This document shows positions 1 through 7,798 of a stretch of DNA of 23,445 bases, piece by piece. The stretch comes from Dehalococcoidia bacterium. GTDB lineage: Bacteria > Chloroflexota > Dehalococcoidia > UBA3495. The translations under genes were made by a program, and so were the position numbers. A model generated the notes under the pieces. That model ran no database searches and was not told the origin of the DNA. It was given only the letters and a program-made list of their open reading frames with translations. Location of the stretch: positions 1 to 23,445 of the forward strand of contig JASMCQ010000003.1 of the NCBI GenBank assembly GCA_030753265.1, in the 5' to 3' direction. Within the stretch, counting starts at the first letter, position 1. Each line of letters begins with the position of its first letter.

Positions 1-1
1 C

Positions 2-589
2 TTCGCCCGGGAGGTGCACCTGGATGAGATCGCGACCACTCTGAAGCTGGACCCGGTGGAACTCCGGCTCATGAACCTGACGCATCCTCGGTTGCGCCGA
101 GTCCTCACCGAGGCGGCTGGCAAGTTTGGCTGGGAGTCCCGGCGGCCCGGACCTTCCACCGGATTCGGCGTGGCCATCGGCTATGACGTCGGCAGCTACG
201 CGGCGGAGTGCGTCGAACTCGCAGTAGAAGGCAAAGAGGTCAGGGTACAGAGAGTCGTGGCCGCCTTCGACTGCGGCCTGGTGGTCAACCCCGAGGGCGC
301 CCGCAACCAGATTGAGGGTTCCATCATCATGGGAATGGGCACGGCTCTATGGGAGGCGGTGGAGTTCGACGCCGGGCGGCTGTTGAACCCAAGCTTCAGC
401 CGGTACCGGGTGCCGCGCATCACCGACACCCCCCAGATCGAGGTGGTGCTGGCCGGAGATCCGGCAACTCAGTCCACCGGCGCCGGTGAGCCCGCCATCG
501 TGCCGATCGCGGCCGCCATCGACAACGCGGTCCACGATGCCACCGGGTCCCGAATCCGGGACTTGCCGATCGTGCCCCAACTGCCCTGA
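2..589 (+). CDS. Xanthine dehydrogenase/aldehyde oxidase family molybdopterin-binding subunit, C-terminal part (cut by window edge)
   Basis: The frame is open from the left edge, so this is the last ~195 residues of a larger protein (large subunits of this family are ~700-800 aa). It reads HLDEIA..LKLDPVELRLMNL, then VAAFDCGLVVNPEGARNQIEGSI and later STGAGEPAIVPIAAAI. These are the usual C-terminal landmarks of the molybdenum hydroxylase large subunit. The Glu of GAGEPA, codon at 488-490, matches the catalytic base of the family. Such enzymes hydroxylate aldehydes, purines or aromatic acids and pass electrons through FAD and 2Fe-2S partners. Those partner genes would lie to the left. The substrate cannot be told from this fragment. 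Family call is firm; specificity is unknown. Confidence 0.9.
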   Translation, partial: FAREVHLDEIATTLKLDPVELRLMNLTHPRLRRVLTEAAGKFGWESRRPGPSTGFGVAIGYDVGSYAAECVELAVEGKEVRVQRVVAAFDCGLVVNPEGARNQIEGSIIMGMGTALWEAVEFDAGRLLNPSFSRYRVPRITDTPQIEVVLAGDPATQSTGAGEPAIVPIAAAIDNAVHDATGSRIRDLPIVPQLP

Positions 590-740
590 CGGCGCAATTC
601 TTCGGGCAGTATCCGGCCGCGCCGGAGCTGATGAAGGCCAACTGCCCTTGAAGAGGCTACAAGCCCGATTGGTGGGGTGGATACATCCGAAGAAATGGCG
701 GGCAATGCCGATACTGAACGCCCTGCCGACGGGGAAGAGG

Positions 741-778
741 GTCAAGCGCTTGACACAGCGAACTGAGGGTCGTAGGCT
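741..778 (+). promoter_or_regulatory. Candidate larA promoter with a 14-base palindrome over the -35 box
   Basis: TTGACA (750-755), a 17-base spacer, then TAGGCT (773-778) fits a sigma-70-type promoter with a perfect -35 and a weak -10. The -35 box is half covered by the perfect palindrome GTCAAGCGCTTGAC at 741-754, a plausible operator. It is ~180 bases ahead of the larA start. This is prediction from sequence only. Confidence 0.35.
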
Positions 779-803
779 GCGCGTACCGGGCAGCGGCACC
801 GGC

Positions 804-842
804 TGGCGCCACCGGCGGCTTGGTTTGGCGCCACCGGCGGCT
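804..842. repeat. Two direct copies of a 17-base sequence
   Basis: TGGCGCCACCGGCGGCT occurs at 804-820 and again, identical, at 826-842, a period of 22 bases. Each copy contains the palindrome GGCGCC. It lies ~120 bases ahead of larA. It could be a pair of regulator sites or a simple duplication; nothing decides between these. Confidence 0.6.
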
Positions 843-958
843 AGAATCGAAGTGCCCATGTATCTCCGTCGCCGGATGCAGGGCTCAGGGATCTCAGCTT
901 CCTTGCCACACCGGTGGGGCACCGGTCGAGCCAGTACGTCCAATTTGGAGGGGTAAGA

Positions 959-2230
959 ATGGCACCGCAAGAATTCAAGGTTCGAGTCAATGCTTTTTAC
1001 GGGGATAATGAGATCGGACTGACTTTTCCCGACAACTGGCAGGTGACGGAGTGCCTGATGGCCGGCCACGACCAGCCGGCCCTTTCCGACGAGGAGATGC
1101 GTCAGGCACTGCAGTCCCCCATCGGATCACCCCGGCTCAGCGAACTCGCCAAGGGCAAGAAGCAGGTGTGCATCCTCTTCGACGACATACCCAAACCCAC
1201 ACCGGCTTACCGCATCGTTCCCTTCGTGCTGGAGGAGCTGCACGCCGGCGGCATCACCGACGATCAAATACGTTTCGTGTGCGCCCCCGGCACCCATCGT
1301 CCCCTGCTCTTTCCCGAGCTGGTGGCCAAACTGGGCCGGGATATAGTGGAGCGGTTCCCCGTTTACAACCATTGCATCTGGGAGAACCTGGTCAACGTCG
1401 GGACCACCAGCCGGGGAACACCCATGTGGGTAAACCGGGAATTTGCCTCCTGCGACCTGCGGCTGGGCATAGGCAGCCTCTTCCCCCACCCCCACGCGGG
1501 CTTCGGCGGTGGCGGGAAGTTGGTCCTGCCCGGCATCGCCGGCATCGAGACCGTCAACCACCACCACAAGCACAGCACGGAGAACTCCGCCCTGGGCCGG
1601 GTGGACGACAACGTGTTCCGGCTGGACATCGAAGAAGCGACGCGCCTGGCCGGCCTGCACTTCAAGGTTGACTCGGTACTGAACAACCGCCGCGAGGTGG
1701 TCGCGATGTTCGCGGGTGACTTCGTGGCCGAGCACCGGGCCGGCGTGGAGGTGGCGCGCAAGACATACGTCACCGATACCGTGGAGGAAGCCGACGTGGT
1801 GGTGGCGAACAGCTACCCGGACGAGTGCCAGACCAACCGGGCCACCTGGGTGGTGCCCAGCTCCTTGAAGGAGGGCGGCGACGTGGTGCTAATCTCCCAC
1901 TCCTACGATGGACAGTGTCTGCACCAGTACGCCGGCCGCTTCGGAACCGACTACGGCGGCCGGGGCTACACTCCCCGTCGTATAGCCGGCAACCTCGGGA
2001 AGGCCAACCGAACCATCGTCTTTGCCCCCAACCTATCCTGGAACGACCGGGAAATGATCGGCCCGCCGGACAAGGTCGACTGGCACCGGACCTGGGACGA
2101 AGTGTTGGCGGATTTGGAGCGCCGGCATGGGCCCGGCACCAGAGTGGCCCTGTACCCCTACGCGCCACTCCAGATGCCGGTCTCGTCGATGGCGTGGGCC
2201 AAGCCCCAGATGGCCGGCCGGTCGGCCTAG
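959..2230 (+). CDS. larA: LarA-type nickel-dependent lactate racemase family protein (DUF2088)
   Basis: A 423-residue protein of normal LarA length. LarA racemises or epimerises alpha-hydroxy acids by hydride transfer on a nickel-pincer nucleotide bound to a lysine. The active-site set is visible: H113 in GTHRP, H177 in HPHAGFGGGGK, K187 (cofactor-bearing lysine) and H203 in NHHHKH. The spacing of 10 residues from H177 to K187 and 16 from K187 to H203 equals that of the Lactobacillus plantarum enzyme (H174, K184, H200). The ATG at 959 is chosen over in-frame upstream starts because GGAGGGG lies 5 bases before it. Cofactor genes larB and larE are in the same window at 16523-18051 on the other strand; larC is not seen. 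LarA homologues act on several 2-hydroxy acids, so lactate is not proven as the substrate. Confidence 0.88.
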   Translation: MAPQEFKVRVNAFYGDNEIGLTFPDNWQVTECLMAGHDQPALSDEEMRQALQSPIGSPRLSELAKGKKQVCILFDDIPKPTPAYRIVPFVLEELHAGGITDDQIRFVCAPGTHRPLLFPELVAKLGRDIVERFPVYNHCIWENLVNVGTTSRGTPMWVNREFASCDLRLGIGSLFPHPHAGFGGGGKLVLPGIAGIETVNHHHKHSTENSALGRVDDNVFRLDIEEATRLAGLHFKVDSVLNNRREVVAMFAGDFVAEHRAGVEVARKTYVTDTVEEADVVVANSYPDECQTNRATWVVPSSLKEGGDVVLISHSYDGQCLHQYAGRFGTDYGGRGYTPRRIAGNLGKANRTIVFAPNLSWNDREMIGPPDKVDWHRTWDEVLADLERRHGPGTRVALYPYAPLQMPVSSMAWAKPQMAGRSA

Positions 2231-2264
2231 TGACCGGTGACCGGTCCCGCCGGGTGTGCTAGCA

Positions 2265-2312
2265 GGGAGGGACACGCTGCCCCAGCGTCTCGATCGAATC
2301 GTGGTCCCTCCC
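2265..2312 (+). terminator. Hairpin after larA
   Basis: GGGAGGGACAC (2265-2275) can pair with GTGGTCCCTCCC (2301-2312) with one bulged base and a ~25-base loop. It begins 35 bases after the larA stop. No U-run follows, so termination is only a suggestion. Confidence 0.35.
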
Positions 2313-2345
2313 CGTCAGCCACCGGGTGCCTAGGAGCGGGGCAAA

Positions 2346-2376
2346 GAGGAATCTCAGTGTAATGACGAGATTCCTC
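2346..2376. repeat. Short palindrome related to the 7799-7870 repeat family
   Basis: GAGGAATCTC (2346-2355) and GAGATTCCTC (2367-2376) form a perfect 10-base inverted repeat with an 11-base loop. The same core (GAGATTCCTCG, AATCTCA) makes up the larger palindrome at 7799-7870, so this is probably a worn or partial member of the same dispersed family. The rest of 2231-2690 shows no gene I can support. Confidence 0.55.
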
Positions 2377-2730
2377 GTGGAGTTTATCCTGAGCCGAACG
2401 GCATAGCTCTCCGCCGAAACTATTTCGGCATCTTACCCTCTGCCAAACCCCGGACGAAATCCCCGAGGTTAGGATTAGCCCCGAGAGGCGCCTTTTCAAC
2501 ATTGGCTTGGCCTGTCCTGAGCCAGGCTACAGCCGGCTCCTCGAGGCGGCGAGCCTAGCCGAGCGGTTCCGGTCCATTGAACGACCTGAACGACAACCGG
2601 TTCGGGCGACGGTCCGGCCCTGTTCCTCGCGCATCCCTTCAAGATGGATAGGCGGGTCTGTTCGGACGGCCACGGTGGAGTGGCCCCTCGCCCCCTGAAC
2701 TGCTCTCTGGGCGTCCCCAGTCCTTTCCCC

Positions 2731-3259
2731 TGGAATCTCCTCCGGCACCTCGGGGGCTGGTGTACGTTGGCAACCTGCTGGGAGCCCTGAGCGTCGTGGT
2801 GATGATCTACTACGCCGGCTGGTGAGAGCAAGACGGGCACCAGGTCGGCGTGACCGCCGTGAGCATCGCCAACGGGAAGGTAACCTGTCCTTCGAGGCGG
2901 CATTGATGCGGGGCATTCTGGCAAACGCCCTGGTATGCCTGGCCGTATGGCTTGCCGCGTCCGGATGCAGTCTCATCGACAAAGATCTGGCCGCGATATT
3001 CCCCGTCACCGCCTTCGTGACCGCCGGATTCGAACATAGCATCGCCAACATGTACTTCATCCCTCTGGGCCTGCTGCTGAAGGACAACCCGGATGTCCTT
3101 CAGGCCGCGGGACCGCTGAGCGGCGAGCTTTCCCGTTTGACCCTTCCCTGGATGGCTCACAACCTGGCGGCAGTGACCTTGGGGAACATCCTGGGCGGAG
3201 GGGTGCTCGTTGGGATGGTCTATTGGTTCATTTACCTGCGGGGCAAGGGCCGGCCGTGA
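2731..3259 (+). pseudogene. Formate/nitrite transporter (FNT) family, broken remnant
   Basis: Pieces of one FNT channel lie in different frames. WNLLRHLGGW at 2731-2760 shifts frame into VYVGNLLGALSVVVMIYYAGW (2760-2822). An in-frame TGA follows at 2823, then EQDGHQVGVTAVSIANGKV. A shift near 2880, best explained by one lost base, leads into NLSFEAALMRGILANALVCLAVW, FVTAGFEHSIANMYFIP and LGNILGGGVLVGMVYWFIYLRG, ending at 3259. The order matches FNT helices 3 to 6. The N-terminal ~100 residues are not recognisable upstream. With two shifts, a stop and a missing N-terminus it cannot make a working pentameric channel. FNT proteins move formate, nitrite or related small anions. Confidence 0.8.
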
Positions 3260-3447
3260 TTCGCGGACCCGGACGTGGATAACCGGGGGCGCCCCGGAGA
3301 CATCGGCCCATTCCGGTCTGAAGGCTCATTGACAAACCGGGCCAGCCTATGGAGTATTGTTCTCACTAACCGGGGTTAGCAATTCGGCGTCGCGAATGCC
3401 CCGGTTTCGGCGCCACACTCCTTGCGCGGGTTCAAATGAGGTGATCC

Positions 3448-4419
3448 ATGTCCGAAACCCGGAAGATCGAAATAGGGATCGGAATCGGCGGCATGTCCCA
3501 CGGCCAGTTGGGCGTAGATGTGATGATTGAGGCTGCTACCCATGCCGAAAAGGAAGGGTACGATTTCCTCACCCTCGCCGATCATATGCTCTGGCGGCAT
3601 CCCACCCTGGATTCGCTGGTAATGATGGGCCTGATCTTGGCCAACACGAATCGGATCAACGTGGGGACAGTACTCCTGGTACCCCTTCGGCATCCCACCA
3701 TCACCGCCAAAATGGTCGGCACCCTGGACCATATCGCCCCCGGGCGGGTCTTTCTAATCCCGGCCGTTGGCGGCGACTACTCTCACGAGTACGAGTCCTG
3801 CGGGGTCAAGGTGAGTGAGCGGGCCGGCCGGACCAACGAGTCGCTGGAGATCATGCGCCTCCTCTGGACGGGAGAAGAAGTAAACTACGAAGGCCGGTAC
3901 TATCGTATCCAAGACGCCACCATGCTGCCGCCGCCGGTTCAGCCCGGGGGTCCTCCTTTCTGGCTGGCCCACCGGGGAAAGTCCGAAGCCGCGATCCGGC
4001 GCACGGCCAAGCTGGGCCAGGGATGGTTTGCCTCCTGGGTCAGCCCGGGAAGCTTCCAGCGGGTGTGGAACCGCACGCTGGAGTACGCTCAAGGGTACGG
4101 CAGGGACCCGTCCACCCTCACTGCGGCAAGCATCATCCGGATCTACGTGTCGGATAACAAAGAAGACGCCATCCAGAGGACCTCGGAAAACCGCACCAGG
4201 ATCTACGGACACGCCGGTAACCCTGGAATGGCGGATCACCTCCAATGCCTGGGGACGCCGCAGCAGTGCGCGGAAAAGCTGCAAGCCTTTCTTGACGCCG
4301 GGCTGACTCACATCCACGTCGAGGTGCCCGCTCCACCGGAAGAACAGGACGAGCAACTGAAGGCGATTGTCCGGGACGTGCTGCCTCTGGTGGGTGTCAA
4401 CCTGGGAGCGTCCAAGTAA
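3448..4419 (+). CDS. LLM-class flavin/F420-dependent oxidoreductase, copy 1
   Basis: A 323-residue luciferase-like monooxygenase-fold protein of usual length. It starts with RKIEIGIGIGG and continues with EGYDFLTLADHMLW, INVGTVLLVPLRHPTITAKMV and GRVFLIPAVGGDYSHEY. Further on are RLLWTGEEVNYEGRYYRIQD and a C-terminal IRIYVSDNKEDA region. This TIM-barrel family uses FMN or coenzyme F420 to oxidise or reduce small organics; subfamily and substrate cannot be fixed here. GAGGTGA at 3436-3442 sits just before the ATG. Copy 2 at 4637 has the same length and about two thirds to three quarters of its residues identical by eye, and even the upstream DNA is similar. This is a tandem duplication. A relic of a PrpD tail follows 12 bases after the stop. 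Confidence 0.88.
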   Translation: MSETRKIEIGIGIGGMSHGQLGVDVMIEAATHAEKEGYDFLTLADHMLWRHPTLDSLVMMGLILANTNRINVGTVLLVPLRHPTITAKMVGTLDHIAPGRVFLIPAVGGDYSHEYESCGVKVSERAGRTNESLEIMRLLWTGEEVNYEGRYYRIQDATMLPPPVQPGGPPFWLAHRGKSEAAIRRTAKLGQGWFASWVSPGSFQRVWNRTLEYAQGYGRDPSTLTAASIIRIYVSDNKEDAIQRTSENRTRIYGHAGNPGMADHLQCLGTPQQCAEKLQAFLDAGLTHIHVEVPAPPEEQDEQLKAIVRDVLPLVGVNLGASK

Positions 4420-4431
4420 TTGAATAGGCGG

Positions 4432-4506
4432 GTCCACGTCCTCCGGGCCGTCCACCATGGCGAGGACTCGCACCCGCCGCCGCGGTGAAGGAACCAGGTG
4501 GCAGGA
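4432..4506 (-). pseudogene. Relic of an MmgE/PrpD C-terminus between the two LLM genes
   Basis: Read on the minus strand, 4506 to 4432 gives SCHLVPSPRRRVRVLAMVDG followed by PEDVD. The C-terminus of the intact PrpD protein (5829-7199) reads SCASVLSPKRQEQVLAVVDG followed by LENVD. The SC, SP-R, VLA-VDG and E-VD positions line up without gaps over 25 residues. The DNA also matches (GGCCGTCCACCA, then GGCGAGGAC). The rest of that second PrpD gene is absent. Orientation relative to LLM copy 1 is the same as intact PrpD relative to LLM copy 2, so an LLM/PrpD unit was probably duplicated and one PrpD then lost. Confidence 0.65.
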
Positions 4507-4526
4507 GCGATTCAGGAATTATACTT

Positions 4527-4636
4527 TTGACGAGCCGGCGTAATCTAGGGACCTTCCACGGATTCGCCCAAATCGCCGTCGCGATTGCCCCGGTTTCCGC
4601 ACTACACCCCTTACGAGGGATTAATTGAGGTGACCA
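4527..4636 (+). repeat. Upstream region shared by both LLM genes (other copy 3329-3447)
   Basis: The 110-120 bases before each LLM start are alike. Both begin with TTGACA or TTGACG (3329, 4527) and share a block reading CGCCGTCGCGATTGCCCCGG or near it (around 4574 and 3387). Both end in a matching leader with GAGGTGA before the ATG. This is a divergent direct repeat that copied the regulatory region with the gene. The TTGAC element may be a -35 box, but I see no convincing -10 at the right distance in either copy. Confidence 0.6.
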
Positions 4637-5608
4637 ATGTCCGAAGTCAGGAAGATACAAATAGGGACCGGCGTCGGCGGAGCATCGCTCGGCCTGGTGG
4701 GCGCTGAGGAGACGATCGCGGCTGCCGTCCGGGCCGAAGAGGAAGGGTACGATTTCCTCACCCTCGACGACCATATGTACTGGCTGCACCCCTCCCTTGA
4801 TGCGCTTATCATGATGGGGCTGGTCCTGGCCAATACCAAGCGGATCAAGGTTGGTACGGTACTCCTGGTACCCCTGCGGCATCCCTCCATCACCGCCAAG
4901 ATGGTCTCCACCCTGGACTACATCTCCAACGGGCGGACCTTTCTGCTCCCGGCCGTCGGCGGCGACTACCAGCACGAGTACGAGTCCTGCGGGGTCAAGG
5001 TGAGCGAGCGGGCCGGCCGCACCGCCGAGTCGCTGAAGATCATGCGCCTCTTGTGGAGCGGAGAGAAGGTAAATTACGAAGGCCGGTATTATAGTATCCA
5101 GGACGCCACGATGATGCCGGCACCGGCTCAGCCCGGGGGACCTCCCTTCTGGCTGGCCCACCGGGGAAGGGCCGAGGCCGCAACCCGGCGCACGGCCAGG
5201 CTGTGCCAGGGGTGGTATTCCTCCTTCGTCAGCCCCGCACGGTTCGAGCGTGAGTGGACCCGCACGCTGGAGTACGCCGAAAAGTACGGCAAGGACCCGT
5301 CCACCCTGATTCCGGCGGGCAATCTCCGGATCTACGTGGCGGACAGCAAGGAAGAAGCCATCGAGAGGACCGCGGCCAACCGCACCAGGGTCTACGGACA
5401 CCCCCCCAACCCCGGAATGGCGGATCACCTCCAGTGTGTGGGCACGTCCGAACAGTGCGCGGAAAAACTGCAAGCCTATCTCGACGCGGGCATGACCCAC
5501 ATCAACATCGCCATACCTGCACCACCGGAGGAGCGGGACGAGCAACTGAAGGCGATTGTCCGGGACGTGCTGCCTCGGGTGGGCGTCGGCCTGAAAGCGT
5601 CCGGTTGA
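4637..5608 (+). CDS. LLM-class flavin/F420-dependent oxidoreductase, copy 2
   Basis: Another 323-residue luciferase-like oxidoreductase, collinear with copy 1 without visible gaps. Shared blocks are EEGYDFLTLDDHMYW, VGTVLLVPLRHPSITAKMV, LLPAVGGDYQHEYESCGVKVSERAG and PPFWLAHRGRAEAATRRTAR. The C-terminal LRIYVADSKEEAIERTAANR region also matches. The copies differ most in the first 35 residues and near residues 190-230, which in this fold lie near the substrate side, so different substrates are possible (inference). A good ribosome site, GAGGTGA, precedes the ATG. It converges on the PrpD-family gene at 5829, which may act in the same carboxylic acid pathway, though that is only suggested by position. 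Confidence 0.88.
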   Translation: MSEVRKIQIGTGVGGASLGLVGAEETIAAAVRAEEEGYDFLTLDDHMYWLHPSLDALIMMGLVLANTKRIKVGTVLLVPLRHPSITAKMVSTLDYISNGRTFLLPAVGGDYQHEYESCGVKVSERAGRTAESLKIMRLLWSGEKVNYEGRYYSIQDATMMPAPAQPGGPPFWLAHRGRAEAATRRTARLCQGWYSSFVSPARFEREWTRTLEYAEKYGKDPSTLIPAGNLRIYVADSKEEAIERTAANRTRVYGHPPNPGMADHLQCVGTSEQCAEKLQAYLDAGMTHINIAIPAPPEERDEQLKAIVRDVLPRVGVGLKASG

Positions 5609-5681
5609 TTGAACGGACCGGCCCAAGCTCGGCCAATGGCGGCTTAGCGGCTATCTCAGATCCTCACGTGCCGACTCCAGC

Positions 5682-5752
5682 GGTCCTTCGACAGGCTCAG
5701 GACGAACGGCTAGGCGCTCCTGCTCCGTTCGTGGTGAGCTTGTCGAACCACC
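5682..5752. repeat. REP-like palindrome (CTTCGACAGGCTCAGGACGAACGG type)
   Basis: Left arm 5682-5709 contains TTCGACAGGCTCAGGACGAA. The right arm 5725-5751 is its near reverse complement, with mismatches at GG/CC and one G/A, around a 15-base loop. The motif is of a kind I know as dispersed in many bacterial genomes. It lies between the convergent LLM copy 2 and PrpD genes and may act as a two-way terminator. No equivalent lies behind LLM copy 1, so it probably arrived after the duplication. Confidence 0.7.
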
Positions 5753-5828
5753 TCTGGGGATAGATTATTAGTCCATACTCACCGCCAAGCATGAACCCTG
5801 CCGGGGCCCCAACTCCCCGCCGGTCCGC

Positions 5829-7199
5829 TCAGCCGGCCACCAGCAGGGAGGGTAGCTCCTTCACGTCGTCGACGTTCTCCAGGCCGTCCACCACGGCGAG
5901 GACCTGCTCCTGCCGCTTGGGCGAGAGCACCGAGGCGCAGGAGTGGCGGAATCGCGCTCGCAACTCCTCGGGGCTCATCGGATCGAGGGGCGAGCCTTTG
6001 GGGCCCTCCTGGGTCCGCTCCAGCACCCGGCCGTCTTTCAGCCGAAGCTGGAGGCGGGTGAGCTTGCGTCGTGGCCCCTCGGCCTCCGGGTTGGCTTCAG
6101 CCACCATCTTGCGGGCCACGCCCAGGATGGCCTCATCTTTCCACAGGTTGGGATCAGCGTATAGAGGCAGGTCGTTGCTCCCCTTCGCCAGGCGAAGGCC
6201 GCAGGAGAAGGCCAAGCTCCACTGGGCGGAGACCCGGTCCCAGGGCTCATAGATGGAGGCGCCGTGGCTGAGGAAGTGGGAGCTAAGGTGAAAGCGTATC
6301 TCCTCCACCTGGTCCGCCGTCACGTTGTGCTCTTCCACCAGATTGACGAACGTGTTCAGCGGGGCCTCCATGGGGCCCAGGGGATACTGGCGGAAGCAGA
6401 CGTCGAGTACCTTGAAGTCCTCGCCCAGCCCCTGGAACAGCACGTCCCAGTTGGCGGTGTCGGCATAGGTGTGGCAGATACCCCGTTTGCCCTCGAGGGG
6501 GGTGCGCGGCGAAGTTACCCCCAGGCGCGTCAGTAGGACCGACTGGATACCGTGGCGCGCCGCCAGGCCCCGATGCACTATGTTGACGTCGCCGCCCGTT
6601 TGGTCGAACTCCAGGGTCCCCGCCGCATGGCTGGCGGCGATGCCCAGGGCGGTGGCCATGTCCTCCTCGCCCAGGCCCACCAGCCGGCCCGCCACGGCGG
6701 TGGCGACGAACACGCCACACACGCTAGGAGGATGGAAACCCCGCAGGATAATAGACGGCATCATGGCGTTCTGGAGACGCCACATGAGGTCGTAGCCCAG
6801 GGCCACGGCGCCGATGACCTGTTTGCCGGAGAGGGGCGCCTTTTCCGCCAGAGCCAGAGCCACGGGGACGGTGACACCGCCGGCACTCCCGGGAGCCGTC
6901 TGGTAGCCGTCCTCCATGCCGCTCCCCGCGGCGAAGGTGGAGTTGACTAGGGCGGCATCCTGAGCGGCGACCCGGGTCCCGTGGTTGGCGATGGTGCCCT
7001 CCGGCCGGCCGCCGTACTCCTGGATGTAGCGATGAAAGGGCTGAGTCCAGGGCATGGTGGAGCCCAGCATCGTTGCGCCCAATTGGTGGAGGATACAGCT
7101 CCGGGTCAAACGGACCGCCTCGAGGGGAAGGTCTTCGAACCGGACCCCGGCGGCATACCGGGCCAGTTCCCGGGTGACCTCTTGCTCTGATGCGGGCAT
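5829..7199 (-). CDS. MmgE/PrpD family protein
   Basis: A 456-residue protein, the usual length for the MmgE/PrpD family (2-methylcitrate dehydratase, cis-aconitate decarboxylase, iminodisuccinate epimerase and relatives). Typical blocks are LARYAAGVRFEDLPLEAVRLTR at the N-terminus, AALVNSTFAAGSGMEDGY near residues 83-100, and GYDLMWRLQNAM. Also present are GFHPPSVCGVFVATAVAGRL, DVNIVHRGLAARHGIQSVLL near residues 204-223, and CFRQYPLGPMEAPLNTF. The role is probably dehydration or isomerisation of a small carboxylic acid; the substrate is not evident. AGGAGG lies 6 bases before the ATG. A -10 box is visible upstream. A relic of a second copy of its C-terminus is at 4432-4506. Confidence 0.88.
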   Translation of the reverse strand: MPASEQEVTRELARYAAGVRFEDLPLEAVRLTRSCILHQLGATMLGSTMPWTQPFHRYIQEYGGRPEGTIANHGTRVAAQDAALVNSTFAAGSGMEDGYQTAPGSAGGVTVPVALALAEKAPLSGKQVIGAVALGYDLMWRLQNAMMPSIILRGFHPPSVCGVFVATAVAGRLVGLGEEDMATALGIAASHAAGTLEFDQTGGDVNIVHRGLAARHGIQSVLLTRLGVTSPRTPLEGKRGICHTYADTANWDVLFQGLGEDFKVLDVCFRQYPLGPMEAPLNTFVNLVEEHNVTADQVEEIRFHLSSHFLSHGASIYEPWDRVSAQWSLAFSCGLRLAKGSNDLPLYADPNLWKDEAILGVARKMVAEANPEAEGPRRKLTRLQLRLKDGRVLERTQEGPKGSPLDPMSPEELRARFRHSCASVLSPKRQEQVLAVVDGLENVDDVKELPSLLVAG

Positions 7200-7250
7200 T
7201 GCGTCCTCCTGCGAGTGAATTAGGATTGGGTGGAACCGGCCTGTTCCGGG

Positions 7251-7278
7251 ATTATACCCTGTTGACCCTCAGCGTCGA
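7251..7278 (-). promoter_or_regulatory. Candidate promoter of the PrpD gene
   Basis: On the minus strand a perfect TATAAT (7256-7251) is preceded, after a 16-base spacer, by TCGACG (7278-7273), a four-of-six match to TTGACA. It would start transcription ~45 bases ahead of the PrpD ATG. Confidence 0.5.
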
Positions 7279-7304
7279 GGTGCGGGCCGGCCGGTATGAC
7301 ATGA

Positions 7305-7772
7305 AAAGCGGCACCAATTAGACTGGGCGGCCATGTCTTCGGCCTCGGGGAGCGTACTCGAGCGTTCGATAGCCCTGAATGGTGTGCTACACTCACGTCC
7401 GGCCTGGGCAACTTCGCCCTGGAGCACACCTTGGAAATCTCCAGTACGCGGCCGGCGGGGGATTACGAGTGGAAGGGCGGGCGTTTGAAGAGGTACTACT
7501 TCCGGTTGAAGCAGCCCCCCGGCTATGAGAAGCACGGCTTCCACCCCGAGGCCCTAAGGACCATGATCGCCAAGGCCTACATTCCGGACAAGCAGATTCA
7601 GAAGGTGACCTACATTCCGGCCTACATCACTCCCAACCTGGAGCCTGAGGTGCTGACCAGGGCGGACGCGCGGGCCCAAGAGGTCTTCGACTACATGGAG
7701 CAGATATCGGCCGAAGAAGGCCTGGAGGTCAGCTTCTCTTGGGACGGCGACGAGGTCTTGATTTCCAGCTAG
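7305..7772 (+). pseudogene. Fragment resembling the C-terminus of a CapA-family protein
   Basis: An open frame from 7305 to a stop at 7772 without a proper start. It reads LGGHVFGLGERTRAF, then SGLGNFALEHTLEIS, then EWKGGRLKRYYFRL and KVTYIPAYITPNLEPEVL. In CapA (poly-gamma-glutamate synthesis, metallophosphatase fold) a GH-H motif is followed by YSLGNFVF and a C-terminal beta section ending in a proline-rich strand. The order here is similar, but the N-terminal two thirds are missing and the GH-H region is poor. The most likely reading is a truncated gene. The family call is tentative. An independent ~113-residue protein starting at the TTG at 7431 cannot be excluded, but no ribosome site supports it. 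Confidence 0.4.
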
Positions 7773-7798
7773 CCTCAATCAACTTAGACCTACAAATT

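Larger units (their letters stand above)
590..958. other. Intergenic region upstream of larA
   Basis: No coding region is convincing here. It holds a possible promoter with a palindrome (741-778), a 17-base direct repeat (804-842), and the larA Shine-Dalgarno sequence GGAGGGG at 947-953. A second promoter reading is TTGGTT (820-825), 16-base spacer, TAGAAT (842-847), lying across the repeat. Confidence 0.6.

Noticed and set aside
347..1069. 240-codon minus-strand open frame across the molybdenum enzyme end and the larA start
   Set aside because: It overlaps two well-supported genes and has low-complexity Arg/Pro-rich composition.
2823..2825. TGA in the formate/nitrite transporter remnant as another selenocysteine codon
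   Set aside because: The position is not a redox cysteine in this family, and frame shifts lie on both sides, so the gene is simply broken.
4397..5626. 409-codon open frame antisense to LLM copy 2 (and a 239-codon one over copy 1, 3754-4473)
   Set aside because: These mirror the codon pattern of the sense genes in high-GC DNA and match no family. Only the short PrpD-like stretch at 4432-4506, outside the LLM gene, is meaningful.
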